From Pelosinus sp. UFO1 (lineage in GTDB: Bacteria > Bacillota > Negativicutes > DSM-13327): a DNA stretch of 64,000 nucleotides. The position numbers were made by a program, and so were the translations under genes. Shown in pieces: positions 55,143 through 64,000 of the stretch (its first letter is position 1; every line of letters starts with the position of its first letter). The notes beneath the pieces were generated by a model. It was not told where the DNA came from. It made no database searches and saw only the letters and a list, made by a program, of their open reading frames with translations. The DNA lies in assembly GCF_000725345.1 (NCBI RefSeq), contig NZ_CP008852.1, forward strand, positions 4,022,001 to 4,086,000, given 5' to 3'.

Positions 55143-55224
55143 CGTTATATTTACGGGAGCGTCCTATCCAACTGATAGTAAAAGGTATCCACTGTGTGAT
55201 TCATCGCCTGAACACTGGAATCAT

Positions 55225-55698
55225 TTATTTTATCGCACTTAATTTAATTTTTAAAACAACTTTGCGGACTTCTGCATTCGATCCGGTAGAACATCCAGGT
55301 CGATGAATGTCATCAGGAAAAACTATAGCGTAACTACCTGCAGTTAATTTAACATCAATTTCGTCAAAAGTCGTTTTATAAAAGATGACATCATTTTCAG
55401 CTAACAAATTCTCCAACACTTCATTCTTATCGGACAAGAAGCTGCAACCAATTATTTCCTCACCAGAATGAACGTATTGAATATCAATGTATTTTTCATG
55501 AGTTTCCGCCCGCCGTGCCGCTCTAGGCTCTGGCGCATAGTCAGATACCACGGCAAACATGGTATCGCCATCAATAATATGTTTACCACTATCCATTTCA
55601 GCAATATCAGTATTTTTTAGATATTCCAGTCCTCTTTTAATTAACGCTGAAAATGCACCTGCTTCTTGTGCTAAATTCTTTATTTGACCATAAATCAA
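55225..55698 (-). CDS. YhcH/YjgK/YiaL family protein
   Basis: 157-residue cupin-like (beta-barrel) protein. Motifs ETHEKYIDIQYVHSGEE and ITPDDIHRPG-like FPDDIHRPGCS are the family marks (His/Glu metal site). Members occur in sugar-acid and sialic acid clusters; the reaction is not firmly established. TTG 55698 is taken as start because the product then begins like other family members (LIYGQIKNL) with a GGTGA site; the frame opens at 55710. In one unit with the transporter gene 98 bases upstream. Confidence 0.87.
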   Translation of the reverse strand: MIYGQIKNLAQEAGAFSALIKRGLEYLKNTDIAEMDSGKHIIDGDTMFAVVSDYAPEPRAARRAETHEKYIDIQYVHSGEEIIGCSFLSDKNEVLENLLAENDVIFYKTTFDEIDVKLTAGSYAIVFPDDIHRPGCSTGSNAEVRKVVLKIKLSAIK

Positions 55699-55796
55699 AA
55701 TAATCACCATCCCTAAACTATTTTAATATTTCCATTCTAAAAGGCTTTTTTACACTTCAAGGTTCATTAAAACAATCAATCCGTTAATACGTATTT

Positions 55797-57335
55797 TTAT
55801 AACGTTTCACTGACTGATTTTGCGCTCTGAGCATTGACTTTATATCCAACATTATTATTTCCCCATGTTTCCTCGTATTTCCATCCAGTTAACTCTTCTA
55901 CTGTTTTACGAGTACTATCGCCAGCGTGTTCCATGCTACCGCCGGCTTTTAACCGATTGATTTCATCTAAAATAATGTCATGCCGTTGTTTTGACAGTTT
56001 AAAACGGAACGCATACACTAAAGTCATCAATTGTAAGCCTATGACACCGACTATCATTAACCCCAAAACTGTATTAACAGTAGTTAGAGATTGCTCCTTT
56101 GCGCCAGCAACAAAGCCACCCATTTGTAGAATATTACCAACAATAAATATTGCCACTGCCACTGTAGTTTTACGGGAAAAAGTCATTACACCAGCAAATA
56201 TACCTTCCCGTCTTCTTGTTGTTACCATTTCATCTACGTCAGGAATAAAACTATAAACATTCCAGGGAATGAAGGTTGCCGCACCTCTTGATAATCCCAT
56301 TACTATGCAAATTGCCATTAGATACGGAAATATATTTTCCGGAGCCAGACCATATACTGACACATAACCGATAATTGAAACAATTGACAACAATGAAGCA
56401 ATTTTAACACATGATGCTGGTCCAATCTTAACAACCAGCCAAATGGTGCCTGCTACAGCCGCTACCTGAGAAACGGACATAATAGTTAAAAGATTTGACG
56501 AAAGTACCGATGTTTGATGTAACGCAAAAACAATATAATAAGTAAACACTGCAATAAAAATATCCATGGAAGTAAAAGAAAAGATGTAGATAGCTAAGTG
56601 ATGACGGAACGTTTTTATTCTAAAGGTTGACGACAGCTCGGCCAAAACTTTTTTAACATTTTCAAGCAACGACAATTTCTCTACTTTAAACGAAACATCA
56701 ACCTTCTCTTCCTCAGTTTCCCAAGTGCTAAAATAAACGGTAATTAAAGCGATGACAAAGATGACCGAGAAAACCGCTGCAGTATAAAAAAATGAGATGG
56801 CGGTATTTTCACCAAAGATTTGCATTAGCCTTCCTGGCAAGATACTAGCAATAAAAACCGCTGATTGAGAAAATAGCATCCGTGACCCGGCTAACTTTGA
56901 ACGGGTGCTAAAATCTTTGGTCATCTCTGCCGCGAGAGTCTCATAGGGTACCATAACTAATGCAAGAGTTATCTCCAGGATGATGTAACTAAATAAGTAG
57001 TACCAAAAACTCATTCCTGCTACGAATAATAATGAATAACAAGCCACAAATGGAATACCCAGCAAAATAAAAAATCTTCTTCTCCCAAATTTTTTACCCA
57101 ACCTGGTACTGCCAAAGTTATCTGTAATATACCCCATTAAGGGACTAATAAGCGCATCTATTATACGCGCAACAGCAAATATTGCACCCGCCTCAACTGG
57201 TGACAAGCCACAAAACGTAGTATAAAAATAAAGCATCCATGCGCCAACCACAGCCAAACTACCCATGCCAAATAAATCAGTAATGCCATAACCGATTATA
57301 TTTTTAAATTTAATTACTCTTTCAGCGTTCTTCAA
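55797..57335 (-). CDS. GPH-family (MelB-like) sugar:cation symporter
   Basis: 512 residues with about 12 membrane helices. Family features: GYGITDLFGMGSLAVVGAWM at the start, DALISPLMGYITDNF, KFGRRRFFILLG between helices 2 and 3, and PYETLAAEMTKDF. GPH proteins carry glycosides, pentosides and hexuronides. An unusual hydrophilic tail of about 60 residues follows the last helix. TTG 57335 has GGGAG eight bases upstream. Between yiaL-like and yiaK-like genes, so it probably imports the acid handled by YiaK. Confidence 0.88.
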   Translation of the reverse strand: MKNAERVIKFKNIIGYGITDLFGMGSLAVVGAWMLYFYTTFCGLSPVEAGAIFAVARIIDALISPLMGYITDNFGSTRLGKKFGRRRFFILLGIPFVACYSLLFVAGMSFWYYLFSYIILEITLALVMVPYETLAAEMTKDFSTRSKLAGSRMLFSQSAVFIASILPGRLMQIFGENTAISFFYTAAVFSVIFVIALITVYFSTWETEEEKVDVSFKVEKLSLLENVKKVLAELSSTFRIKTFRHHLAIYIFSFTSMDIFIAVFTYYIVFALHQTSVLSSNLLTIMSVSQVAAVAGTIWLVVKIGPASCVKIASLLSIVSIIGYVSVYGLAPENIFPYLMAICIVMGLSRGAATFIPWNVYSFIPDVDEMVTTRRREGIFAGVMTFSRKTTVAVAIFIVGNILQMGGFVAGAKEQSLTTVNTVLGLMIVGVIGLQLMTLVYAFRFKLSKQRHDIILDEINRLKAGGSMEHAGDSTRKTVEELTGWKYEETWGNNNVGYKVNAQSAKSVSETL

Positions 57336-57523
57336 TTACTTAACTCCCTTTCATTTTTTTAGACTTAACATCGACCTTTTAGCACCCTATTTTCCCCTGG
57401 TATACGATTATACTTTTAGCTAATTTTTCTAAAATTCAATAAATGATAAAGACAAAATATTCTGAACATGTGCGGTAAAAAAGCATGTAAACAATACGAT
57501 TAATCCTTACGTTATTTTACTAG

Positions 57524-57560
57524 TCTGGAAGTGAGATAACATTTCAAACTCACCTCCAGA
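57524..57560 (-). terminator. Terminator of the yiaK-like gene
   Basis: TCTGGAAGTGAG / CTCACCTCCAGA arms (one mismatch) around a 13-base loop, 48 bases past the stop. The rest of 57336-57607 should hold the transporter promoter; none was clear. Confidence 0.6.
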
Positions 57561-57607
57561 TTTCTATTAAATTTTGCGAATCTTGATCATACCATCAACG
57601 ACCAGCT

Positions 57608-58612
57608 TTACAAACTCAATATTTCATTCCACACATTATCATCTGCTGGTATACCTTTTTCCATATTTTCTTTTCTGGTCTTGGCAGATAGTTCTCCAGG
57701 ATAGTAGATTTCTCCACCTGCTATTGCAGGCTCTGACGTTTTTATATAGGCAACGGTTTCATTAAGAGTACGTTCTACAAAATCTTTTCCACCTGCTACA
57801 TACGGGTCAATAACGATGAAAATCTGACTGCAACCACCGCAGCTTCCCTCTTGCACCTTATCAATACCAGAAGTAGCAAGTCCGTTAGATAATATAGCTG
57901 CAACTGTATCTAATAAAATTGCGAATCCCGAACCTTTCCAGTAGCCTGTTGGTAATATTCTCATTGATTCTTCAATAAGCCCCGGAGTACTTGTTAAATT
58001 TCCGTCTTTATCATATCCGCCTGGAACAGGTAAGAGTTCATTCTTTAGCCTTGTTACCTGTAATTTCCCGTAAGAAAATTGTGACATGGCCATATCTAAT
58101 ACAATATTGCCTTCTTCTCTTGGAAGGGCTATGACAAATGGATTATTTCCTAACCGGGTATTTTTCGCCCCCCAAGCCGGCATACACGATTCAGTATTTG
58201 TCCAACAAATAGCTGCATATCCCTTGTCGGCTGCGTCCCAGCCATACGTCCCGCCACGCATCCAGTGAGTTGTATTCCTTAAAGTAACAAGCCCTATGCC
58301 ATGTTCTTTGGATATCGCGATTGCACGATTCATGGCAAATTTAGCATTCAAGATTCCTGGACCACGATTACCATCATAATTTTCCATTGCACCAGATTTC
58401 AGTATTAATGTAGGCTCGGCGTTGACATCAACCCAGCCTTTTTTTACATAGTCTACAAATCTGGCGACACGATTTAGACCATGGGAATATACGCCATCCC
58501 TGCTTGATTCAGTATGAACACTGGCGCAAATTTCTGCTTTTTCTTCAGTCATGCCAACTTTCAATAACACTCTCTTTACTTCTGCTTTCATTGTTGTAAA
58601 AGGTATTCTCAT
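57608..58612 (-). CDS. Ldh2-family 2,3-diketo-L-gulonate reductase (YiaK-like)
   Basis: 334-residue NAD(P)-dependent oxidoreductase of the malate/L-sulfolactate/YiaK family. SRDGVYSHGLNRVARFV with the catalytic His, LVTLRNTTHWMRGGTYGW, and the cofactor-binding MAMSQFSYGKLQ stretch agree with YiaK (DlgD). In E. coli YiaK reduces 2,3-diketo-L-gulonate to 3-keto-L-gulonate. ATG 58612 follows GGGAGAG; the open frame continues 13 codons further. It is divergent from the AraC-type regulator. Confidence 0.87.
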   Translation of the reverse strand: MRIPFTTMKAEVKRVLLKVGMTEEKAEICASVHTESSRDGVYSHGLNRVARFVDYVKKGWVDVNAEPTLILKSGAMENYDGNRGPGILNAKFAMNRAIAISKEHGIGLVTLRNTTHWMRGGTYGWDAADKGYAAICWTNTESCMPAWGAKNTRLGNNPFVIALPREEGNIVLDMAMSQFSYGKLQVTRLKNELLPVPGGYDKDGNLTSTPGLIEESMRILPTGYWKGSGFAILLDTVAAILSNGLATSGIDKVQEGSCGGCSQIFIVIDPYVAGGKDFVERTLNETVAYIKTSEPAIAGGEIYYPGELSAKTRKENMEKGIPADDNVWNEILSL

Positions 58613-58935
58613 TTTTCTTCTCTCCCATTCAATTAATATCATTTGTAACATTCAGTAATTTTGTCGGATTTCGATTTATTGTTTCATCGCATTTTAGAGC
58701 CTCTATTGCATCCTGCATTCCAGAATTGCACGATGACAATACTTTTCATACCGGGTATTTGGCAAAACAAATTTGTTTAATATAACTGTTCTAATTTGCC
58801 AGAAGAATCTAATAATTCAAGATCTCTATATAGAATACCAAGATCTTATCTAAGATTATTTTACAATGTATAGAATATTTTGAACATATATTATATAATT
58901 AGATTTGTAATATATCATTATCTAAGGAGTTAATT
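58613..58935. other. Divergent control region of the yiaK and araC-type genes
   Basis: No gene. Notable: direct repeat CAAGATCT (about 58828 and 58848) and an inverted pair GGCAAA/TTTGCC about 32 bases apart (about 58760-58801), either of which may bind the AraC-type regulator. Promoters could not be fixed because the sequence is very AT-rich. Confidence 0.45.
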
Positions 58936-59766
58936 ATGACAAACTATTCTCCTGAATACATATTAGAAAATATGTTTTTACAAATTACATATGCGGCCGA
59001 AAGAAAATGCACTCCTGATTGGAAACTTAAGGGGAAAACCATCTATGACAGACATAATCTCATTCTGGTCTATGACGGTGAAGCCGCATTGGTTTGTAAT
59101 GATCAGAGTTATAGAGTTTCAAAAAGTAATTTGATCTATTACCGGCCAGGCGATTATCGGATAGGTAAAACATCACCAGACAATCTAATGAAGTGCTTTA
59201 CCGTCGACTTCTTTTATACCTATCCAGTTTTTCATGATAATAAATGGACATTAACCGATGCGGTTCTTCCATTTTCTACTGTGGAGACAATCAATGACCA
59301 CTTTCTATATTCAAGAATATCAGACTTGTTTTCCAATTTTATTAAGACTTGGTTTTTTAGTGATTATAATAGAATTATTCGGGTAAAAGCTATATTTATG
59401 GAAATTTTATCTCTCCTTTTATATTGGAAAATAACAGATAATTTCAACTATGATCATATAAGAAAGATAGAAACCTTGATAAATTTTATGTCAGAGCATT
59501 ATTGCTCCAAAATTACTTTACAAGACCTTGCTGATATAATAAATATAAGTCCAACCTATCTGGAAAGTATTTTTAAAAAATTAACCGGAAAAGCCCCTAT
59601 CAACTATCTCATCAATATACGAATACAAAAGGCAAAAGAACTCTTACGTGATGGGCATAAAATTTCTGAAGTAGCATCAACAGTCGGTTTTAGTGATGTC
59701 TTTTATTTCAGTAAATGCTTCAAAAAGTGTGAGGGAATTGCCCCCTCGCATTTTTTGAAATATTAA
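58936..59766 (+). CDS. AraC-family transcriptional regulator
   Basis: 276 residues: an N-terminal cupin-like ligand domain (LVYDGEAALVCNDQSYRV, LIYYRPGDYRIGK) and a C-terminal pair of helix-turn-helix motifs (KITLQDLADIINISPTYLES; KISEVASTVGFSDVFYFSKC ending PSHFLKY). Such regulators usually activate sugar genes with their ligand. Divergent from the yiaK-like operon, which is its likely target. TAAGGAG site before ATG 58936. Codon use and AT content are higher than in neighbours. Confidence 0.92.
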   Translation: MTNYSPEYILENMFLQITYAAERKCTPDWKLKGKTIYDRHNLILVYDGEAALVCNDQSYRVSKSNLIYYRPGDYRIGKTSPDNLMKCFTVDFFYTYPVFHDNKWTLTDAVLPFSTVETINDHFLYSRISDLFSNFIKTWFFSDYNRIIRVKAIFMEILSLLLYWKITDNFNYDHIRKIETLINFMSEHYCSKITLQDLADIINISPTYLESIFKKLTGKAPINYLINIRIQKAKELLRDGHKISEVASTVGFSDVFYFSKCFKKCEGIAPSHFLKY

Positions 59767-59838
59767 ACTACATAGTGCCTAAGCCCTAATTAAGCATCAT
59801 TTTAATGAACCTTCTCTTCATTACTGTGAGGCAGCAAA

Positions 59839-59882
59839 AAACGACCTCACCTCTGTATTCTGAACATGGGGTAAGGTCGTTT
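59839..59882. terminator. Bidirectional terminator between araC-type and exporter genes
   Basis: AAACGACCT / AGGTCGTTT arms with further CACC/GGGG pairing, and T-rich flanks on both sides; serves the convergent AraC and Bcr-type genes. Confidence 0.75.
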
Positions 59883-60002
59883 CATTTTGTTCTCATCATC
59901 GCCTACACGTATAGAAAACTATTTTAATTGCAATAGCAAAAATACATAAAAATTGCAATTAAAAAGTGCACAATTATTATATAAACATAAATTTCAAGCG
60001 AT

Positions 60003-61223
60003 TTATGTATGTCTGACTAGAAAGAAATAAGATAAGACAGCTGCTGTTTCTGCTACGGCTATAGTAACGCCCATGGGGATCGCTGTATGGCTTCCGCAAA
60101 TTCCTACAAGGGGCGCCATAAACCCGCCAAAAATAAAGGACAATAGACCAATCAAAGCGGATGCACTGCCTGCCGATTTTGCTTGATCCTGCATCGCTAA
60201 GGAAAAAGTACTTGTGCCCACTATCCCCACACTAGAAACAGCAAAAAATAAAGGGATCAAGAGAGTATAAAGCCCCCCGCCTAGTAAAACCCCTGCTAGT
60301 AGAGAAATTCCTCCCACAAAGGCAATTGCAAGGCCAGCAACGAGAAGCTTTGTCTCATTAATTTTTCCGGCTAACCTGCCTGTAATTTGACCTGCAATTA
60401 TAATTCCTAGACCATTTATACCAAAAAGTAAGCTAAACATTTGAGGAGAAACATTAAAAACATTTTGCAGTACAAAAGGTGACCCAGAAATATAGGCGAA
60501 CATAGCAGCCATAACAAATCCTTGAGTAAGTGCATATCCCATAAAAGTCCGATTTTTAGATAACTTCATAAAGGTGCCTAAGGTATTTTGGACACCACCC
60601 TTAGAGCGAAGAGCAATTGGCAATGTTTCCTTAAAGCCCCAAACAACGCCCAAAAGCATAAGGCTCCCTACTCCCGACAATACAGCAAAAATGCCTCGCC
60701 ATGTGGTAAGCTCTAGAATCTGCCCACCAACAATAGGGGCCAGAATGGGAGCAACGCCATTAACTAGCATTAATAAAGAAAAAAATCGTGTCATTTCAGA
60801 ACCTGAATAAAGATCCCTTACAATAGCTCGTGAAATAACGATACCTGCTGATCCCGCTAATCCTTGAATAAAACGTAGGATTACAAACGTTACTATATTC
60901 GGAGAAAACACACATAATAAAGAAGAAATAGCATAGGCGACAAGTCCAATTAGCAATGGCCTTCTTCGTCCACAAACATCGCTAATTGGCCCGGCAAATA
61001 GCTGTCCCGATGCAATCCCCAGCAAACAAGCTGTTAAACTGAGCTGGGTCAAAGATGTACTTGCTTTAAGATCACTTGCTAAGTTCGGCAGAGCGGGCAA
61101 ATACATATCAATGGATAAGGGACCAAAAGAAGCGAGGGCGCCAAGCAGAAAGGCCATCCACAGTACGGAATGCCGGGGCACCTCTTCCGAGGTAATTGCC
61201 CTTTTTTCTAGACAATCATTCAT
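60003..61223 (-). CDS. Bcr/CflA-family multidrug exporter
   Basis: MFS drug:proton antiporter, 406 residues, about 12 helices. The motif GPLSIDMYLPALPNLASDL at the start is characteristic of Bcr/CflA, with GPISDVCGRRRPLLIG between helices 2 and 3 and RFIQGLAGSAGIVISRAIVRDL in helix 4-5. Substrates in the family include bicyclomycin, chloramphenicol and sulfonamides; the actual one is unknown. ATG 61223 has a weak AAAGGA site at long spacing. Stand-alone gene. Confidence 0.9.
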   Translation of the reverse strand: MNDCLEKRAITSEEVPRHSVLWMAFLLGALASFGPLSIDMYLPALPNLASDLKASTSLTQLSLTACLLGIASGQLFAGPISDVCGRRRPLLIGLVAYAISSLLCVFSPNIVTFVILRFIQGLAGSAGIVISRAIVRDLYSGSEMTRFFSLLMLVNGVAPILAPIVGGQILELTTWRGIFAVLSGVGSLMLLGVVWGFKETLPIALRSKGGVQNTLGTFMKLSKNRTFMGYALTQGFVMAAMFAYISGSPFVLQNVFNVSPQMFSLLFGINGLGIIIAGQITGRLAGKINETKLLVAGLAIAFVGGISLLAGVLLGGGLYTLLIPLFFAVSSVGIVGTSTFSLAMQDQAKSAGSASALIGLLSFIFGGFMAPLVGICGSHTAIPMGVTIAVAETAAVLSYFFLVRHT

Positions 61224-61279
61224 AAATTAAATCAATCCTTTTATCATTATTGGATTATTCTAGCAAAATATAAATAACA

Positions 61280-61314
61280 AAAGCACTATTCTTCCTTATG
61301 AAAAATAGTGCTTT
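61280..61314 (-). terminator. Terminator of the sugar ABC operon
   Basis: 11-bp perfect arms AAAGCACTATT / AATAGTGCTTT and a 13-base loop, followed by UUGUUAUUUAU on the minus strand. Confidence 0.8.
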
Positions 61315-61395
61315 ACTATAATAGCTAGTAAATCCAACTTTATCAATTATTATATTCTATATTGTAAGCTATTGATTCGTCAAGGCAGCTCAATC

Positions 61396-62559
61396 CTAAG
61401 ATTGCTTTGATTTTGTGTAAATATCAAAAGCTACTGCCAATAACAATACTAAACCTTTGATTGTTTGCTGCATATCAATGGTAACCCCAATTAGAGACAT
61501 GCCATTGTTCATAACCCCCATGACAAGACCACCAATGATGGCTCCCATGACAACGCCAATTCCTCCCGCGGTGGAAGCACCCCCAATAAAACAAGCGGCA
61601 ATTGCATCTAGTTCAAAACCTGTGCCTGCTTTTGGCGTTGCCGCATTAAGGCGAGCCGCAAATACTAAACCAGAAAGGGCAGCCATGACTCCCATATTAA
61701 CAAAAACCCAAAACACGATTCGTTCTGTTTTTACACCTGATAGCTTTGCTGCTTTTTCGTTACCACCAAGCGCATAAATATGACGACCTACTACCGTCTT
61801 CGTAGTGATAAAGGTATAAAAGACAATTAATATAAATAACAAGATGAGTACATTCGGAATGCCTTTATAGGCAGCAAGTAAATACATAAACCAATTAATG
61901 GCAACCCCAACAAACACGATTTTCGCAACAAGAAAATTTATGGGAATGACATCAAAGTTATACTCTTGCTTGGCCTTTCTATGACTTATTTCAAAGTATA
62001 TATAAATCAATGTTAAAATAATGCCAACCACAAGTGTTGTAATATGAATTGTTGTTCCACCAAAAAGATCTGGCACAAATCCATTGCTCATTTTTTGGAA
62101 AACTTCCGGGTAAGGTCCTTTAGATTGGCCCTCTAACGCTGTCATTGTCAGTCCTCGAAAAATTAGCATCCCTGCTAATGTGACAATAAAGGCCGGAATT
62201 TTAAAATAGGATATCCAATACCCCTGCCATGCCCCGGCAAGAGCTCCAATTAGCAAAGAAACAAGAATTCCAGGCACAACTCCAATTTTATTATCCACCA
62301 TTAGGATTGCAGACATGGCGCCAACGAACGCTGCTATAGATCCTACTGATAAATCAATTTGAAAGGCTACGATAACCAGCAGCATTCCAATGGCAAGTAC
62401 AAGTATATAACTATTCTGCTGAATAAGATTCGTTACGTTTAACGGTTTCAACAAGACTCCATTACTCGCTATTTCGAAAAATATCATAATGGATACGAGT
62501 GCAATAACCATACCATATTCTCTAATATTATTTTTAAACATCTGTTTCAATGTTTCCAT
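61396..62559 (-). CDS. Sugar ABC transporter permease (MmsB/XylH type)
   Basis: 387 residues with about ten membrane helices and the RbsC/XylH signature (ALGGNEKAAKLSGV, FELDAIAACFIGGASTAGGIG). MmsB/GguB/XylH proteins transport several monosaccharides such as xylose, arabinose or galactose. ATG 62559 has GGAGG upstream; the longer frame to 62583 has none and would overlap the ATPase gene. It lies 13 bases past the ATPase gene; the binding-protein gene must lie beyond the right edge. Confidence 0.9.
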   Translation of the reverse strand: METLKQMFKNNIREYGMVIALVSIMIFFEIASNGVLLKPLNVTNLIQQNSYILVLAIGMLLVIVAFQIDLSVGSIAAFVGAMSAILMVDNKIGVVPGILVSLLIGALAGAWQGYWISYFKIPAFIVTLAGMLIFRGLTMTALEGQSKGPYPEVFQKMSNGFVPDLFGGTTIHITTLVVGIILTLIYIYFEISHRKAKQEYNFDVIPINFLVAKIVFVGVAINWFMYLLAAYKGIPNVLILLFILIVFYTFITTKTVVGRHIYALGGNEKAAKLSGVKTERIVFWVFVNMGVMAALSGLVFAARLNAATPKAGTGFELDAIAACFIGGASTAGGIGVVMGAIIGGLVMGVMNNGMSLIGVTIDMQQTIKGLVLLLAVAFDIYTKSKQS

Positions 62560-62572
62560 GACAATCCCTCCT

Positions 62573-64000
62573 CTATTTATCAATTACGTATTTCATAATT
62601 TTCTCTTGGGATGCTTCACTCCGGGAAAGTTCTCCAGTAATACTCCCCTCACTCATAACATAGATTCGATCGCACATTCCTAAAACCTCAGGAAGTTCAG
62701 AAGAAATCAGCAAGATTCCCTTTCCCTCTTTAACTAACTGATTAATAATGTTGTAGATTTCAAATTTAGCTCCTACGTCAATCCCCCTTGTTGGTTCATC
62801 CAAAATTAAAATATCCGGATTAGTAAAAATCCACTTACTCAAAACAACCTTTTGCTGATTTCCACCACTTAGATTTACAGTTTTCTGCAAAATACTAGAA
62901 CACTTAATGTTCATCTTCTGACGGCTTTTTTCTGCCACGACGATTTCTTGATTCTCGTCCAGTACATGGTTCTTCGCGAGCTTCTCTAGATTTGCTAATG
63001 AAATGTTGGTCTTTATATCGTCATTTAAAATTAAGCCATACTGTTTTCGATCTTCTGTGACATAAGCGACGCCTTGTTCAATGGCGCTGCTTACATTCGG
63101 TAACTGTATTTCTTTTCCGTTTTTATATAAATGTCCACTTATCTTTTGGCCATAGGATTTACCAAATATGCTCATGGCTAACTCTGTTCTTCCCGCTCCC
63201 ATGAGCCCGGCAATCCCTACTACCTCGCCTTGTCTAATCGAAATATTTACATTATCAATCATTTTTCGTTCACCATGTAGAGGATGGTATACGTTCCAAT
63301 TCTTTACCTCGAAAATAACGTCACCAATCACTGTCTCTCTTTTGGGAAAACGGTCTGTTAATTCCCTGCCTACCATACCTTTGATGATCCGATCTTCCGT
63401 AATGTGATCTTCTTGAACCTGTAAGGTCTCTATGGTGGCTCCATCTCGCAAAATAGTAATCGAATCTGCAATCTTTGAAATTTCATTCAGCTTGTGTGAA
63501 ATAATAATAGAGGAGATTCCTTGCTTCTTAAAATCTAACAGGAGGTTTAATAAATTCTCACTATCATCTTCATTTAAAGAAGCCGTTGGTTCATCTAAAA
63601 TTAACAGCTGTACTTCTTTTGATAGTGCTTTTGCAATCTCAACTAATTGTTGTTTGCCAACACCTATATTAGTTATCAGTGTATTAGGTAATTCTTTGAG
63701 TCCCACTTTTACAAGTAATTCTTTTGTATTAACAGTCGTAGCGTGCCAGTCAATTAGACCGTTTTTTCCTTGTTCATTACCAAGAAAAATATTTTCTTCT
63801 ATGGATAAGTAAGGAATCAAGGCAAGTTCCTGATGAATAATAACAATTCCTAACTTTTCACTTTCTTTGATATTCTTAAATTCACATAACTGCCCATTAT
63901 AATGAATTTCTCCTGTATAGGACCCATGAGGATATACTCCACTTAAAACCTTCATTAAAGTGGATTTCCCTGCTCCATTCTCACCAACGAGTGCATGAAT
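62573..64000 (-). CDS. Sugar ABC transporter ATPase (MmsA/XylG type), partial at right edge
   Basis: Double-ABC ATPase of the RbsA/XylG group; at least 475 residues visible, N-terminus cut by the window edge. First domain: Walker A ([17 protein letters not shown]), signature region ([15 protein letters not shown]), Walker B ([13 protein letters not shown]). Second domain has the degenerate P-loop ([13 protein letters not shown]), signature [14 protein letters not shown] and [15 protein letters not shown]. It would power the adjacent permease for pentose or hexose uptake. Confidence 0.92.
   Translation of the reverse strand: MHALVGENGAGKSTLMKVLSGVYPHGSYTGEIHYNGQLCEFKNIKESEKLGIVIIHQELALIPYLSIEENIFLGNEQGKNGLIDWHATTVNTKELLVKVGLKELPNTLITNIGVGKQQLVEIAKALSKEVQLLILDEPTASLNEDDSENLLNLLLDFKKQGISSIIISHKLNEISKIADSITILRDGATIETLQVQEDHITEDRIIKGMVGRELTDRFPKRETVIGDVIFEVKNWNVYHPLHGERKMIDNVNISIRQGEVVGIAGLMGAGRTELAMSIFGKSYGQKISGHLYKNGKEIQLPNVSSAIEQGVAYVTEDRKQYGLILNDDIKTNISLANLEKLAKNHVLDENQEIVVAEKSRQKMNIKCSSILQKTVNLSGGNQQKVVLSKWIFTNPDILILDEPTRGIDVGAKFEIYNIINQLVKEGKGILLISSELPEVLGMCDRIYVMSEGSITGELSRSEASQEKIMKYVIDK

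Overview
The window (64 kb, AT-rich, most genes on the minus strand) looks like the chromosome of an anaerobic, motile, diazotrophic Negativicute of the Sporomusaceae type (Pelosinus-like). This is an inference from the gene set: several methyl-accepting chemotaxis proteins, a clostridial-style split homocitrate synthase, NifI-type PII proteins, a PduO cobalamin adenosyltransferase and many sugar-acid catabolic genes. No database search was possible.

Layout. (1) 1-11 kb: a chemosensory set (MCP, CheW, hybrid CheA, REC-GGDEF diguanylate cyclase), then an MCP behind a c-di-GMP-I riboswitch with its own terminator, a YibE/F membrane protein, a PduO-type adenosyltransferase and another MCP. (2) 11.5-19.5 kb: a small orphan protein, then a ketogluconate/Entner-Doudoroff operon (kguE-, kguK-, kguD-, kguT-like genes, an IlvD/Edd dehydratase, KDPG aldolase) under a divergently placed LacI-type repressor with three matching operator candidates. 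(3) 19.7-24.4 kb: MCP, CCA-adding enzyme, DbpA-type RNA helicase. (4) 24.5-30.2 kb: molybdate/tungstate region with a WtpA binding protein flanked by remnants of modA-like and modD-like genes, a DNA-binding one-component sensor carrying a binding-protein domain, modABC and a Mop protein. (5) 30.6-33.6 kb: an unusual trio (permease-less ABC ATPase, HypB/UreG-like GTPase, cytoplasmic DUF1858-plus-binding-protein). (6) 34-45.7 kb: iron-only nitrogenase island anfH-nifI1-nifI2-anfD-anfG-anfK-nifB-nifV(omega)-nifV(alpha), with accessory genes downstream. Upstream of anfH are two tandem structured RNAs and a transposase-like protein that has lost its catalytic residues. (7) 45.9-55 kb: aminotransferase, HIT protein, and a hexuronate (uxuA, dehydrogenase, uxuB, transporter) operon with a GntR regulator and a decayed second uxuB. 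(8) 55.2-64 kb: a YiaL/GPH-transporter/YiaK cluster with an AraC regulator, a Bcr-type exporter, and the end of a sugar ABC transporter that runs off the right edge.

The most unusual content is RNA-like. Three homologous promoter-leader-terminator cassettes (26.9, 33.7 and 45.6 kb) all fall in the Mo/nitrogenase region. Each has a GUAC hairpin whose hexaloop has A at position 1 and G at position 4, and which cannot form together with the following terminator; this resembles ANTAR antitermination targets. Separately there is a modular dispersed repeat (27.2, 30.3 and 54.9 kb) with compensatory base changes, and a tandem RNA pair upstream of anfH.

How parts may work together: the mod genes and Mo/W sensor would report Mo status, the Fe-only nitrogenase would serve when Mo is scarce, nifB and nifV supply the cofactor precursor and homocitrate, and NifI1/NifI2 would control activity. 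Both sugar-acid operons can converge on KDG/KDPG.
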